Shown: positions 45,169-54,380 of the stretch, piece after piece
Numbering within the stretch: position 1 is the first letter of the stretch
Layout of the letters: each line of letters begins with the position of its first letter
From: Burkholderia sp. FERM BP-3421
Lineage (GTDB): Bacteria; Pseudomonadota; Gammaproteobacteria; Burkholderiales; Burkholderiaceae
NCBI RefSeq assembly: GCF_028657905.1
Contig: NZ_CP117781.1
Span: forward strand, 1,116,001-1,180,000
Direction: 5' to 3'
Length of the DNA: 64,000 nucleotides
Made by a program: the position numbers and the translations under genes
The notes under the pieces: model-generated
Database searches by the model: none
What the model saw: only the letters and a program-made list of their open reading frames with translations
What the model was told of the DNA's origin: nothing

Positions 45169-45818
45169 CAGGTATCCCTCGGGTGATTGGCGTGTTCTTC
45201 AACCGGTCCGGCCTGACGGCTTTCCGATTGTCATTATTTCGAAGCGTGTCGTGAATACAGGTGATATCTGTTTGTTATGGTGTGGTTATTTTTCTGCAAA
45301 CATGCGCGAAGCATGATGCATTCTTTGGATATTTAAAATGAGAAGTCAAGGAAGATCGGGATAGAGGGATGATTCCAAACGGCGGGATTTTTTTTGAATA
45401 AAGTCGTTAGGGGAAGGATGGTGGAATGGCGGGGGGAGGAGAGGGTTGGCCGGCAGGGCGAGGCGTGGGCCGGCGCGCGGAATCGGGTGGTTTTGGGGTC
45501 TGATTTTATTCGATTCGACTTTTCATGCGGGAAATCGAGGTGCCGGGATGAGTGAAAATGTCGAGTCCTGATGCGCGTGATATGGTCGGTAAAAAATATC
45601 GATTTGTCGTGAAATGGACAGCGGCTATTTCGTGGCATTTTTCTTATTCATTGTCTTGTCCGGCGCGCAGCGAGGTTTTGCGCAGGCGCGGGGATTGATC
45701 GACTCATCGCGGGCCGCGCCGCATGCGCCGACGGACGAAGTCCATTCGACGGCGCGGGTGTCGACGCCGGGCTGGCCGATGCATGCCCTGCGTCGCCTTC
45801 GACGATGCGGCCGCCGCG
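45169..45818. other. AT-rich promoter interval of the lipid cluster
   Basis: About 650 bases, clearly lower in G+C than the flanks between 45200 and 45610. The dyad ACAG-N7-CTGT (45257-45271) lies about 90 bases upstream of the first desaturase and could be a regulator site. A 101-codon minus frame (45333-45638) has no convincing protein features. The right part is the non-coding 3' flank of the damaged hydrolase. Confidence 0.5.
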
Positions 45819-46744
45819 TCAACCTTCCCCCGCCGCCCGCCTTGCCACCCCCCAGTTCCCGCCGTGCGCGGCGGCTTGCGCGGCGGGCGAGCGCGCGAGA
45901 TAGGCGAGCGCCTGCGCGGTCGAACCTTCGGCGTGCGGCGTATACCCGGGCCGGTAATACCGCAGCGCCGCCGCGATCATCTTCCAGAACGACGGCAGGT
46001 GGCCGCGCCGCGAGCCGCGCCACCATGCGATCGCGAAGCCCGGATAGCGGCCCGCCGCCGGATCGCGCCGGTACATGAACTTCGCGCCCGTCGCGACGAA
46101 ATACAGCAGCATCACGATCACGAAGCTCATGTGCAGCGCGCGTTCGAGGTAATGGCCGCCCATGTGCCGGTAGATATCGAACGCCACGGTGCGATGCTCG
46201 ACTTCTTCCGCGCCGTGCCAGCGCAGCAGGTCGACCATGGTCGGATCGGCGTTCGCCCCCGTCGAGCGCGCGCGCGTTCAACACCCAGTTGCCGAGATAG
46301 CCGAAGAAATGTTCGAGCGAGGCGATCACCGCCAGTTGCTGGCGCAACCAGTAGCGCGTCTTGCCCAGCTCGGCCGCGAAGCCGAACGCCTTCTCGCCGA
46401 GCATCTTGCCGAACAGCCAGGCGAGGCGTTTCGTGAACGGCTGCGTATCGATCCCATGCCGTTCGTAGTAGTGCTTGAGCACGCCGCCGTGCGAGCGCGA
46501 ATGCACGGCCTCCTGACGCAGGAAGCCTTCCGCGTCCGCGCGCAGCGCCGGGTCGTCGATCAGCGGCAGCGCCTTGTTGTATAACGCGGCAGAACCACAG
46601 CTCGCCCTCGGGAAACAGCAGGTTCAGCGTGTTGATGATGTGCGTGCTGGCCGGGTCGCCCGGAATCCATTGAATCGGCGTCGCGCTGAAATCGAAGCGC
46701 ACGTGGCGTGCCTTGATCAGATGGTGGCCGTCGGGTGCGCTCAT
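45819..46744 (-). pseudogene. Metal-dependent hydrolase (PF10118-like) with two frameshifts
   Basis: The homology runs through three frames. It starts at ATG 46744 (HVRFDFSATPIQWIPGDPAS), shifts near 46580 (after LWFCRV) into the frame with YNKALPLIDDPALRADAEGF, and shifts again near 46258 into the frame with DLLRWHGAEEVEHRTVAFDI. Both are consistent with single extra bases: a T at GTTATAC and one C in the CCCCC run at 46256-46260 (plus strand). The family (PF10118) is a putative di-metal hydrolase or oxidase-like helical protein. It is either a pseudogene or a site of two indel errors. Confidence 0.75.
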
Positions 46745-46774
46745 GGGAGTCTCCGTTGATATCGGGTCCGCTGC

Positions 46775-48562
46775 TCAGTGCGCGGCCATGTTGAGTCGCG
46801 CGATCAGCCGGCCGAGCCACGGCATGAAACGGCCGATGAAACGCATCGCATGCGCCTCCGCGCCCACCGCGACGAGCGGCCGGTCGCGCTGCACGGCGTC
46901 CGCCATCGCGCGCGCGACGGTCTCCGGCTTCAGGCCGCGCATCTGGTAGAGCCGCGTCGCGCGCTGCCGCAGGCGCGCTTCGTCCTGCGCGCTCGCGCCC
47001 GCGTAGTGCGTCGACGCCATGATCCCGGTCTCCGCGAAGCCCGGGCACACGGCGGTCACGCCGATCCCGTGCTCCGCCAGCTCCGCGCGCATGCATTCGC
47101 TGAGCATCAGGACGGCCGACTTGGTGGTCGCATAGGCGGGCAGGTCGCGCGACGGGCCGAACGCGGCCGCCGACGCGGTGTTGACGATATGCCCGCCCGC
47201 GCCGCGCGCGACCATCCGGCGCGCGAACAGGCGCGAACCGTGGATCACGCCCCACAGGTTCACGTGCAGGATCCGCTCCCAATGCGCGGCGCTGGTGTCG
47301 AGGATGCCGCCCGCCATGCCGATGCCGGCGTTGTTGACCACGATGTCGGCGCCGCCGAGTTCGCGGTCGACCCATTCGGCCAGCGCCTCCATCGCCTCGG
47401 CGGAGCCGACGTCCACGCGCCGCGCGTGCGCGCGCGCGCCGAGCAGGCCGACCAGCAGCGCGGTGCGCTCGGCGCCGGCGAGGTCGATGTCGACCGCGAC
47501 CACCGTCGCGCCGCGTTTCGCGAATTCGAGCGCGGCGCAGCGGCCGATCCCGCTGCCCGCGCCGGTGACCACCGCGAGCTTGCCGCTGAACGGGCCGCTC
47601 GGATTGGCGCGGCGCGCGCGCGCGAGCGCGGGCGGCTCGACGCCGTGTTCGACCGCGTCGATCAGTTCCTGTGCGAAGCCGGCGAAGCGCGCCGGGTCCG
47701 CGACCGGCAGCCAGTGCCGCGCGGCCACGGTACGGCGGTAGTAGCGCGGCACCCAGCGCGACAGATCCTCCGACAGCGCCGGGCTCACGTACTTGTCGCC
47801 GAGCGGCACGATCACCTGCACCGGTGCGTGCGCAAAGCGTTCGCGCGGCGCGAACAGGCAGCGGATGAAGTTCGCGCGGTACAGGCGCACGCCGCGCGCG
47901 CCGTCGCCGGCCTGGGTCGGGCGCGGCGCGATCGCGGTGCGCTCGACCCGGCGCAGCAGCCGCGGCCAGGCGCGGCCGAGCCACAGGCGCCAGCTCCATT
48001 CGGGCAGCAGCGGCAGGTGGAACAGGTACACGTACCACGAGCGCAGCAGTTGTCCGCCGAGCCGGCCGAGCGCGGCGGGCGACGGTCGCGATAGTTGCCG
48101 GCGCAACCAGTAGCCGACGTGGTCGAGGCACGGTCCCGAGCACGAGGTGTAGGAGGCGATGCGGCCGGCGAGACGCGGCTCGGTGACGAATTCCCAGCCC
48201 TGGATGGAGCCCCAGTCGTGCCCGATCAGATGCACGGGCCGGGTCGGGCTGAACGCGTCGAGCACCGCGGCGAAGTCGTCGACGAGCCGCGCGAGCCGGT
48301 AGTCGGCGGTGCGCGGCGGCGCGCTCGACAGGCCCGCGCCGCGCACGTCGTAGGCGATCACGAAATGCTGCTTCGCGAGCAAGGGCGCGACCGCGTGCCA
48401 GACGCTGCTGTCGTCCGGATAGCCGTGCACGAGCACGACGGCCGGGTGCGCGGGGTCGCCCCAGGTCTTGACGGCGAGCGTGACGTCGCCCGAGGGCACG
48501 GCGGATTCGGTGTACACCGCTTCAAACAGCGCGAGCGGCGCTTCGTCGGAGAGAGGCTGCAT
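46775..48562 (-). CDS. Alpha/beta hydrolase-SDR fusion, EphD-like
   Basis: A 595-residue fusion. Residues 1-300 are an epoxide-hydrolase-type alpha/beta hydrolase (VVLVHGYPDDSSVWHAVAPL, nucleophile Asp in LIGHDWGSIQGWE). Residues 315-595 are a short-chain dehydrogenase with TGAGSGIGRCAALEFAKRGA, NNAGIG and the catalytic YATTKSA (Tyr-x-x-x-Lys). The layout matches mycobacterial EphD, implicated in mycolic-acid metabolism. ATG at 48562 is chosen by homology. It is in line with the metal-dependent hydrolase locus on the same strand, upstream of the lipid cluster, so a shared lipid role is plausible. Confidence 0.88.
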   Translation of the reverse strand: MQPLSDEAPLALFEAVYTESAVPSGDVTLAVKTWGDPAHPAVVLVHGYPDDSSVWHAVAPLLAKQHFVIAYDVRGAGLSSAPPRTADYRLARLVDDFAAVLDAFSPTRPVHLIGHDWGSIQGWEFVTEPRLAGRIASYTSCSGPCLDHVGYWLRRQLSRPSPAALGRLGGQLLRSWYVYLFHLPLLPEWSWRLWLGRAWPRLLRRVERTAIAPRPTQAGDGARGVRLYRANFIRCLFAPRERFAHAPVQVIVPLGDKYVSPALSEDLSRWVPRYYRRTVAARHWLPVADPARFAGFAQELIDAVEHGVEPPALARARRANPSGPFSGKLAVVTGAGSGIGRCAALEFAKRGATVVAVDIDLAGAERTALLVGLLGARAHARRVDVGSAEAMEALAEWVDRELGGADIVVNNAGIGMAGGILDTSAAHWERILHVNLWGVIHGSRLFARRMVARGAGGHIVNTASAAAFGPSRDLPAYATTKSAVLMLSECMRAELAEHGIGVTAVCPGFAETGIMASTHYAGASAQDEARLRQRATRLYQMRGLKPETVARAMADAVQRDRPLVAVGAEAHAMRFIGRFMPWLGRLIARLNMAAH

Positions 48563-48600
48563 CGTGGGACCGTGTGGAAAGGGGAAGGGCGCGGCGGGCC

Positions 48601-49485
48601 TCAGGCGGCCTGCTCGTGCGCGGCGGCCGCCTCCTGGCGGCGGTTCCAGCGCCGCACGTGCGGCAGGTCGTCGTCGAGCCAGTAGGCGTCGTCGTCGGTG
48701 ATCACCAGCAGTTCCTCGAATTTCGCGCCGACGCCCGCGAAGCCGAGATGCGGTTCGACTGCCCACAGGCCCGGCGTGGGCGCGTGCGCGGAGCGCCGGT
48801 CGATCGACCACAGCGGCGACCAGCCCTGCTGCTTGCCCGCGAGCCGTTGGTCGAGCATCAGGTTGCGGGTCGAGTTGAGGCCGAAGCGCGCGACGAAGCG
48901 CGGCTTCGCGGGGGCGTGCAGTTTCGCGACGCGGTGCGCGAGCACCTTGAACGGGTAGGCCTTGTGGCGCGGCGCGACGCCCTGGCGCCGGCACAGCGCG
49001 TCCACGGCCTGCGCGACTTCCGCGAGCGTGCGGCGCTCGCGCACCAGGCCCACGATCAGTTCGCGATGCGCGATCAGGTCGTCCTGCAATTGGTCGAGGA
49101 TCGGATTGCGGCCGAGGCAGTGCGCGTAGCCGACGTCGGCGACCACGCCGTCGACGACGGGCGCGACGTCGAGGATGATCGGCATGTCGGGTTCGAGCCG
49201 GCGGTTGCTCGGGAAGAACGCGAGATTGAAGCCGCCCAGGTGTTTCAAACCGGAGAAGCCCTCGAACGCGGTGCGGTCGCCGAACCAGGCGAACGGCTTG
49301 TGCAGCCAGTCGCGCACGCCGTGGTCCTGGGCCCATTCGATCAGGAGGCGCGCGGCGTCCTTCTCGGTCATGCCCGGCTGCAGCATCGCGCCGACCGTTT
49401 CGACGCATTGGTAGGCGAGCTGCTGGACGGCGCGGAACTGCGCGAGTTCGTCCGGATGGACCGTGGGCAGGGCGTGGTCGGCCAT
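48601..49485 (-). CDS. M24-family aminopeptidase-like protein
   Basis: A 294-residue protein of the M24 (Xaa-Pro aminopeptidase / creatinase) pita-bread fold. Metal ligands can be traced in IILDVAPVVDGVVADVGYAH and the C-terminal LWAVEPHLGFAGVGAKFEEL. The N-terminal non-catalytic domain of prolidases is missing, so it is a single-domain form. ATG at 49485 has GGAG upstream. It is first in the short leftward row with the EphD-like gene; the link to lipid metabolism is not obvious. Confidence 0.78.
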   Translation of the reverse strand: MADHALPTVHPDELAQFRAVQQLAYQCVETVGAMLQPGMTEKDAARLLIEWAQDHGVRDWLHKPFAWFGDRTAFEGFSGLKHLGGFNLAFFPSNRRLEPDMPIILDVAPVVDGVVADVGYAHCLGRNPILDQLQDDLIAHRELIVGLVRERRTLAEVAQAVDALCRRQGVAPRHKAYPFKVLAHRVAKLHAPAKPRFVARFGLNSTRNLMLDQRLAGKQQGWSPLWSIDRRSAHAPTPGLWAVEPHLGFAGVGAKFEELLVITDDDAYWLDDDLPHVRRWNRRQEAAAAHEQAA

Positions 49486-49699
49486 GATGCGTCGTCTCCT
49501 GGTGACAGCCGGCCGAAGGAGGCGAGCGCGTCCGCCTTTTAATGAGTCAGCTCGAACTGTGTCATTGGTCAATGTAAATATCTTATACCAGTGAGCGACG
49601 GACGCGAGCCTTTAGAAAGGAGTATTTCTCCTAATCCGGTCGAGCGGCGGCGCGCCCGCTCCCCAGGGGACGGATCAGGCGGCGCGCGCCGGGGTGGGC

Positions 49700-50476
49700 C
49701 TACGACGGGGATTTCGGCGTGCCGAGGCGTTCCAGCACGGCGTTGAGCAGATCCACCGGCAACGGAAACACGATCGTCGAATTCTTGTCCGCGGCGATCG
49801 TGGTCAGCGTCTGGAGATAGCGCAACTGCATCGCCTGGGGCTGCAGCGCGAGCAGCTGCGCGGCCTGCAGCAGTTTCTCGGACGCCTGCAATTCCCCCTC
49901 CGCGTGAATCACCTTCGCGCGCCGCTCGCGCTCGGCCTCCGCCTGACGCGCGATGGCGCGAATCATCGTCTCGTTGAGGTCGACGTGCTTGATCTCGACC
50001 ATCGACACCTTGATCCCCCACGCGTCGGTCTGCGCATCGAGCGCTTTCTGGATGTCGGCGTTGAGCTGCTCGCGCTCGGCGAGCAGCGCGTCCAGCTCGT
50101 GCTTGCCGAGCACCGAGCGCAGCGTGGTCTGCGCGAGCTGGCTGGTGGCCTCGAAGTAGCGCGCGACCTGGATCACCGCCTTCTCCGGATCGACGACGCG
50201 GAAGTACACGACCGCGTTGACCTTGACCGAGACGTTGTCGCGCGTGATCACGTCCTGCGGCGGGACGTCGAACACGACGGTGCGCAGGTCGATGCGCACC
50301 ACCTGCTGGACGATCGGCACGATCAGCACGAGGCCCGGCCCCTTGACCTTCCAGAAGCGGCCGAGCATGAACACCACGCCGCGTTCGTATTCGCGGAAGA
50401 TCCGCACGGCCATCGCGACGAGCACCAGTGCGAGCAGGGCCAGCAGGCTGCCGAAGCCGAAGGTGAAACTGATCAT
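49700..50476 (-). CDS. Slipin (SPFH/band-7 membrane protein)
   Basis: A 258-residue SPFH protein: an N-terminal membrane anchor (SLLALLALVLVAMAVRIFRE), then EYERGVVFMLGRFWKVKGPG and the band-7 domain, with a coiled C-terminal part (QAEAERERRAKVIHAEGELQ). Slipins organise membrane microdomains and pair with NfeD. The ATG overlaps the NfeD stop (ATGA). The genes are co-transcribed leftward from nfeD. Confidence 0.9.
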   Translation of the reverse strand: MISFTFGFGSLLALLALVLVAMAVRIFREYERGVVFMLGRFWKVKGPGLVLIVPIVQQVVRIDLRTVVFDVPPQDVITRDNVSVKVNAVVYFRVVDPEKAVIQVARYFEATSQLAQTTLRSVLGKHELDALLAEREQLNADIQKALDAQTDAWGIKVSMVEIKHVDLNETMIRAIARQAEAERERRAKVIHAEGELQASEKLLQAAQLLALQPQAMQLRYLQTLTTIAADKNSTIVFPLPVDLLNAVLERLGTPKSPS

Positions 50477-51918
50477 GAAGGTTCTCCTGGTGCGGACGGC
50501 GGGTCGTACAGCGGCGCGACGGTCAGCGTGAGGCCCTGCCGGCCCGTGACGCGGACCCGGTGGCCGGCGGCCAGCGGCGCGCTGCTCGCGACCCGCCAGC
50601 GTTCGCCGTGCACGAGCGCCCAGCCGGCCGCCGACGGCGCCGTCGGGCCGCGCGCGGGCTGGTCGGGCTGCAGGCCGTCGTCGAGCACTTCGCCGATGCT
50701 GCCGAGGAGCGCCTCGGCGCCCGTCACCACCGGTCGGCGGCGCGCGCGCAGCGCGCCGCCCGAGACGACGAGCACGAGCAGCGCGCCCGTCGCCGCGAGC
50801 GCCGCGATCACGGGCCACGGCACGCCGTAGCCGGGCAGGTCGGTGTCGATCAGCATCAGCGCGCCGATCGCGAAACTCGCGATGCCGCCCATGCCGAGCA
50901 CGCCGAACGTCGGCAGGAATGCCTCGGCGATCAGGAAGCCGAGGCCGAGCACGACGAGCGCGAGGCCCGCGTAGTTCACGGGCAGCAGCTGCAGCGCGAA
51001 CAGGCCGGTCAGCAGGCTGATCGCGCCCGCGACGCCGGGCAGCACGAAGCCCGGGTTCGCGAACTCGAAGAACAGGCCGTACATGCCGACCGTCAGCAGG
51101 ATCAGCGCGACGTTCGGCTCGGTGATCACGGCGAGCAGCCGGCTGCGCCAGTCCGCGATGCGCCAGTCGAGCGGCGCGTGCGCGGTGTCGAGGCGATGCA
51201 GGCCCGACTCGGTTGACACCTCGCGGCCGTCGAGCTGGCGCAGCAGATCGGCGGGATCGGCGGCGACCAGATCGACCACGTGCAGCGCGCGCGCGTCGGC
51301 CGCGGGCAGGCTCACCGCCTCCCGTACCGCGCGCTCGGCCCACTCGGCATTGCGGCCGCGCAGCTGCGCGAGGCTGCGCAGGTAGGCGGCCGCGTCGTGG
51401 GTGGCCTTGCGGGCCTCGGTCGAGGCCGTGTCGGCGCCGCTGCCCGCGCGGCCGCCCGGCGCGGCCGCGCCCGCCGCGCCGAGCTGCACGGGGGAGGCCG
51501 CGCCGAGATTGGTGCCGGGCGCCATCGCGGCGATGTGGCTCGCATAGACGAGGTAGGTGCCGGCGCTCGCCGCGCGCGCGCCGGCCGGCGCGACGTAGGC
51601 CGCGACCGGCACCGGCGAGGCGAGGATCGCCTTGATGATCTGGCGCATGGATGTGTCGAGGCCGCCCGGCGTGTCGAGTTGCAGCACCGCGAGCTGCGCG
51701 TGCGTCGCCTCGGCATGCGCGAGCCCGCGCACGATGAAATCGGCGCTCGCGGGGCCGATCGCGCCGTCGACCGGAATCATGACGACGGGGGCGGGCGTGG
51801 GCGGCGTCGCGGCGAGCGCCGCGCAGACGGCGAACAGGCCCAGCAACAGCAGCGCCGCGCGCGCGAGGCGGGCGGGCAGGGTGCTGGGGTGCCGCGACGA
51901 TCGATGGTCAACAGGCAT
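50473..51918 (-). CDS. NfeD-family membrane serine protease (ClpP class)
   Basis: A 481-residue long-form NfeD. A signal peptide (about 1-36) is followed by a ClpP-class protease domain with LQLDTPGGLDTSMRQIIKAI and the catalytic Ser region AGARAASAGTYLVYASHIAA, with Lys in RKATHDAAAYL. Then come four to five membrane helices and a C-terminal NfeD OB-fold (LLGSIGEVLDDGL...). It cleaves the slipin partner in archaeal homologues. ATG at 51918 is chosen for the signal peptide. Confidence 0.9.
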   Translation of the reverse strand: MPVDHRSSRHPSTLPARLARAALLLLGLFAVCAALAATPPTPAPVVMIPVDGAIGPASADFIVRGLAHAEATHAQLAVLQLDTPGGLDTSMRQIIKAILASPVPVAAYVAPAGARAASAGTYLVYASHIAAMAPGTNLGAASPVQLGAAGAAAPGGRAGSGADTASTEARKATHDAAAYLRSLAQLRGRNAEWAERAVREAVSLPAADARALHVVDLVAADPADLLRQLDGREVSTESGLHRLDTAHAPLDWRIADWRSRLLAVITEPNVALILLTVGMYGLFFEFANPGFVLPGVAGAISLLTGLFALQLLPVNYAGLALVVLGLGFLIAEAFLPTFGVLGMGGIASFAIGALMLIDTDLPGYGVPWPVIAALAATGALLVLVVSGGALRARRRPVVTGAEALLGSIGEVLDDGLQPDQPARGPTAPSAAGWALVHGERWRVASSAPLAAGHRVRVTGRQGLTLTVAPLYDPPSAPGEPS

Positions 51919-52010
51919 GGCGGCTTCCGGCAGGCGACCGCGACGCCGTGCTGCGTTGCCGCAACCGGCGCGGCCGCGCCGGTGGATGGGCGTGGCCCGA
52001 TGCTTGTAGC

Positions 52011-53051
52011 TTAGGTCTTTTCCGGGGAAAGCGCGAAGCCCGGCAGCCGCCGGCGGTAGTCGGCGGGGCTCAGGCCGCTCCACTTGCGGAACGCGCGGTA
52101 GAACGCGCTGGGCTCGGCGAATCCGAGCGAGGTGGCGATCTCCGCGACGGTGCGCTCGGGTTCGGCGAGCGCGTCGCAGGCCAGCTCGCGGCGCAGCGCG
52201 TCCTTGATCGCCTGGTACGACTGGCCTTCCTGCTTCAGCTTGCGGCGCAGCGTCGCCTCGCCGACATGCAGCCGCGCCGCGAGCGCATCGGCGGTCGGCC
52301 ACGCGACGGGCGGCAGCCCGCGCAGCGCCGCGCGCACCCGGCCGGCGAGCGCGTCGGGGTTGCGGTACTTGACGATGAAATTGGCCGGCGCGCCGCGCAG
52401 GAACGCCTTCAGCGTCTTCGCGGTCTGCACCACCGGCAGCGCGGCGAAGTCGGGCTCGAAATCGACGTACGACGCATCCTGCCCGTAGCGGAGATCATCG
52501 CAGAACATCAGCTGGTATTCGTGCGCGGCGGGCGGTTCCGCGCAGCGGAAGCGCGCGTGCAGCAGCGGGATGCGCCGGCCGATCAGCCAGCAGGTCAGGC
52601 CGTAGACGAGGATGAAGTAGGTCGCGTAGGTGAACATCTCCGGCGCGCCCGCGCCGTCGCGATGCACGAAGCGCAGGCGCACGCGGTGCGGGTCGACGTC
52701 GATCTCCGCGTGCAGGTCGTCGAGCACATAGCGCATGAAGTTCACCGCGCGGCTGAGCGCGCGCAACCCGGTGCGCGCGCCGAGCGCGGCCTGGCTCATC
52801 GCGATGAAGCTGCCGTTGCGCATCGGATGGCGGTCCTGCCCGAAGAATTCGTCGTCGAGCGCGTGCGCGATCGCGTTCCACAGGGCGCCGTATTGCTGCG
52901 CCGACACGCGCGCCTTCGGCGCACCCAGCAGCGCCGCGGGAATCGCCGCGGCCGCCAGCAGCGCCGTCTCGTCGGCGCCTTGCCGGCGCGCGAGCGCGAG
53001 GCTGGTCTCCACCAGGGCGATTGAAACCGTCCCCTTTTCTTCTTGCGTCAT
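52011..53051 (-). CDS. AraC-family regulator with N-terminal arabinose-binding-type domain
   Basis: A 346-residue AraC regulator. The N-terminal two-thirds resembles the PF12625 effector domain of the OruR/ArgR-like group, and the C-terminus carries the double HTH (LHVGEATLRRKLKQEGQSYQ, VAEIATSLGFAEPSAFYRAF). ATG at 53051 is preferred to an upstream start at 53081. It is divergent from the valine-degradation operon across 139 bases and is therefore probably its activator, comparable in role to MmsR of Pseudomonas. Confidence 0.88.
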   Translation of the reverse strand: MTQEEKGTVSIALVETSLALARRQGADETALLAAAAIPAALLGAPKARVSAQQYGALWNAIAHALDDEFFGQDRHPMRNGSFIAMSQAALGARTGLRALSRAVNFMRYVLDDLHAEIDVDPHRVRLRFVHRDGAGAPEMFTYATYFILVYGLTCWLIGRRIPLLHARFRCAEPPAAHEYQLMFCDDLRYGQDASYVDFEPDFAALPVVQTAKTLKAFLRGAPANFIVKYRNPDALAGRVRAALRGLPPVAWPTADALAARLHVGEATLRRKLKQEGQSYQAIKDALRRELACDALAEPERTVAEIATSLGFAEPSAFYRAFRKWSGLSPADYRRRLPGFALSPEKT

Positions 53052-53190
53052 CGTTGAACCGTCTGTGCAGCAGTGTGGCAAAAACGATCAGTGTAAATGA
53101 GCGGAGCGAGCATCGAACAGAAATCGCGCGTTGCCTACACTTGAAAGATGACAGACAGGGCGGCACGGCCGCCGGGAGACATGCAGCGCC

Positions 53191-54324
53191 ATGGACCAGC
53201 TTTACACCGAAGATCAACGGATGATCCGCGACGCCGCGCGCGCCTTCTCGGCCGAGGCGCTCGCGCCGAACGCCGCGCAGTGGGACCGCGACGCGCACCT
53301 GCCCGGCGAGGTGGTCGCGCAGATGGGCGAACTGGGCTTGCTCGGGATGATCGTGCCGGCCGAATGGGGCGGCTCCTACACCGACTACACCGCGTACGCG
53401 CTCGCCCTGGAGGAAATCGCGGCCGGCTGCGCGTCGTGCGCGACCTTGATGAGCGTGCACAACTCGGTCGGCTGCGGGCCGCTGCTGCACTTCGGCAGCC
53501 CCGCGCAGCAGGAGCGCTGGCTGCGCGAGCTGGCCGCGGGCCGCACCATCGGCGCGTTCTGCCTGACCGAGCCGCAGGCCGGCTCCGAGGCGCACAACCT
53601 GCGCACCCGCGCGGAGCTGCGCGACGGCCATTGGATCCTGAACGGCAGCAAGCAGTTCGTGACCAACGGCGCGCGCGCCGGGCTCGCGATCGTTTTTGCC
53701 ATGACCGATCCGGATCAAGGCAAGCGCGGCCTGTCCGCATTCCTGGTGCCGACCGACACGCCGGGCTTCATCGTCGGCAAGCCCGAGAAGAAGATGGGGA
53801 TCCGCGCCTCCGACACCTGCCCGATCACGCTGGAGAACTGCGCGATTTCCGAGGCGAACCTGCTCGGCGCGCGCGGCGAGGGCTTGAAGATCGCGCTGTC
53901 GAACCTCGAGGGCGGCCGCATCGGCATCGCCGCGCAGGCGGTCGGCGTCGCGCGCGCGGCGTTCGACAAGGCGCGCCGCTATGCGGGCGAGCGCGTGCAG
54001 TTCGGCAAGCCGATCGCCGAGCACCAGGCGATCGCGCAGAAGCTCGCCGACATGGCCACGCGCATCAACGCCGCGCGCCTGCTCGTGCATCACGCGGCGC
54101 GGCTGCGCACGGAGGGCCTGCCGTGCCTGTCCGAGGCCTCGCAGGCGAAGCTGTTCGCGTCGGAGATGGCCGAGGCCGTGTGCTCGGACGCGATCCAGAT
54201 TCACGGCGGCTACGGCTATCTCGTCGACTACGACGTCGAGCGTCACTATCGCGACGCGCGCATCACGCAGATCTACGAGGGCACGAGCGAAGTACAGCGG
54301 ATGGTGATTGCACGCCAGCTGTGA
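53191..54324 (+). CDS. Isobutyryl-CoA dehydrogenase-like acyl-CoA dehydrogenase
   Basis: A 377-residue FAD acyl-CoA dehydrogenase. Signatures FCLTEPQAGSEAHNLRTRAE and QIHGGYGYLVDYDVERHYRD are clear, and the catalytic Glu is in IYEGTSEVQRMVIARQL. It would oxidise isobutyryl-CoA to methacrylyl-CoA, the first acyl-CoA step of valine breakdown, which fits the mmsAB genes downstream. It is the first gene of the operon. Confidence 0.88.
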   Translation: MDQLYTEDQRMIRDAARAFSAEALAPNAAQWDRDAHLPGEVVAQMGELGLLGMIVPAEWGGSYTDYTAYALALEEIAAGCASCATLMSVHNSVGCGPLLHFGSPAQQERWLRELAAGRTIGAFCLTEPQAGSEAHNLRTRAELRDGHWILNGSKQFVTNGARAGLAIVFAMTDPDQGKRGLSAFLVPTDTPGFIVGKPEKKMGIRASDTCPITLENCAISEANLLGARGEGLKIALSNLEGGRIGIAAQAVGVARAAFDKARRYAGERVQFGKPIAEHQAIAQKLADMATRINAARLLVHHAARLRTEGLPCLSEASQAKLFASEMAEAVCSDAIQIHGGYGYLVDYDVERHYRDARITQIYEGTSEVQRMVIARQL

Positions 54325-54380
54325 GCGCGACCGCGCAGCCGGCGGCGACCGGCGCGCCCAACCTGGACGGAGACGACACC

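Noticed and set aside
45333..45638. 101-codon minus frame in the AT-rich interval
   Set aside because: Phe/Ser/His-rich translation of non-coding AT-rich DNA; no start context, no domain.
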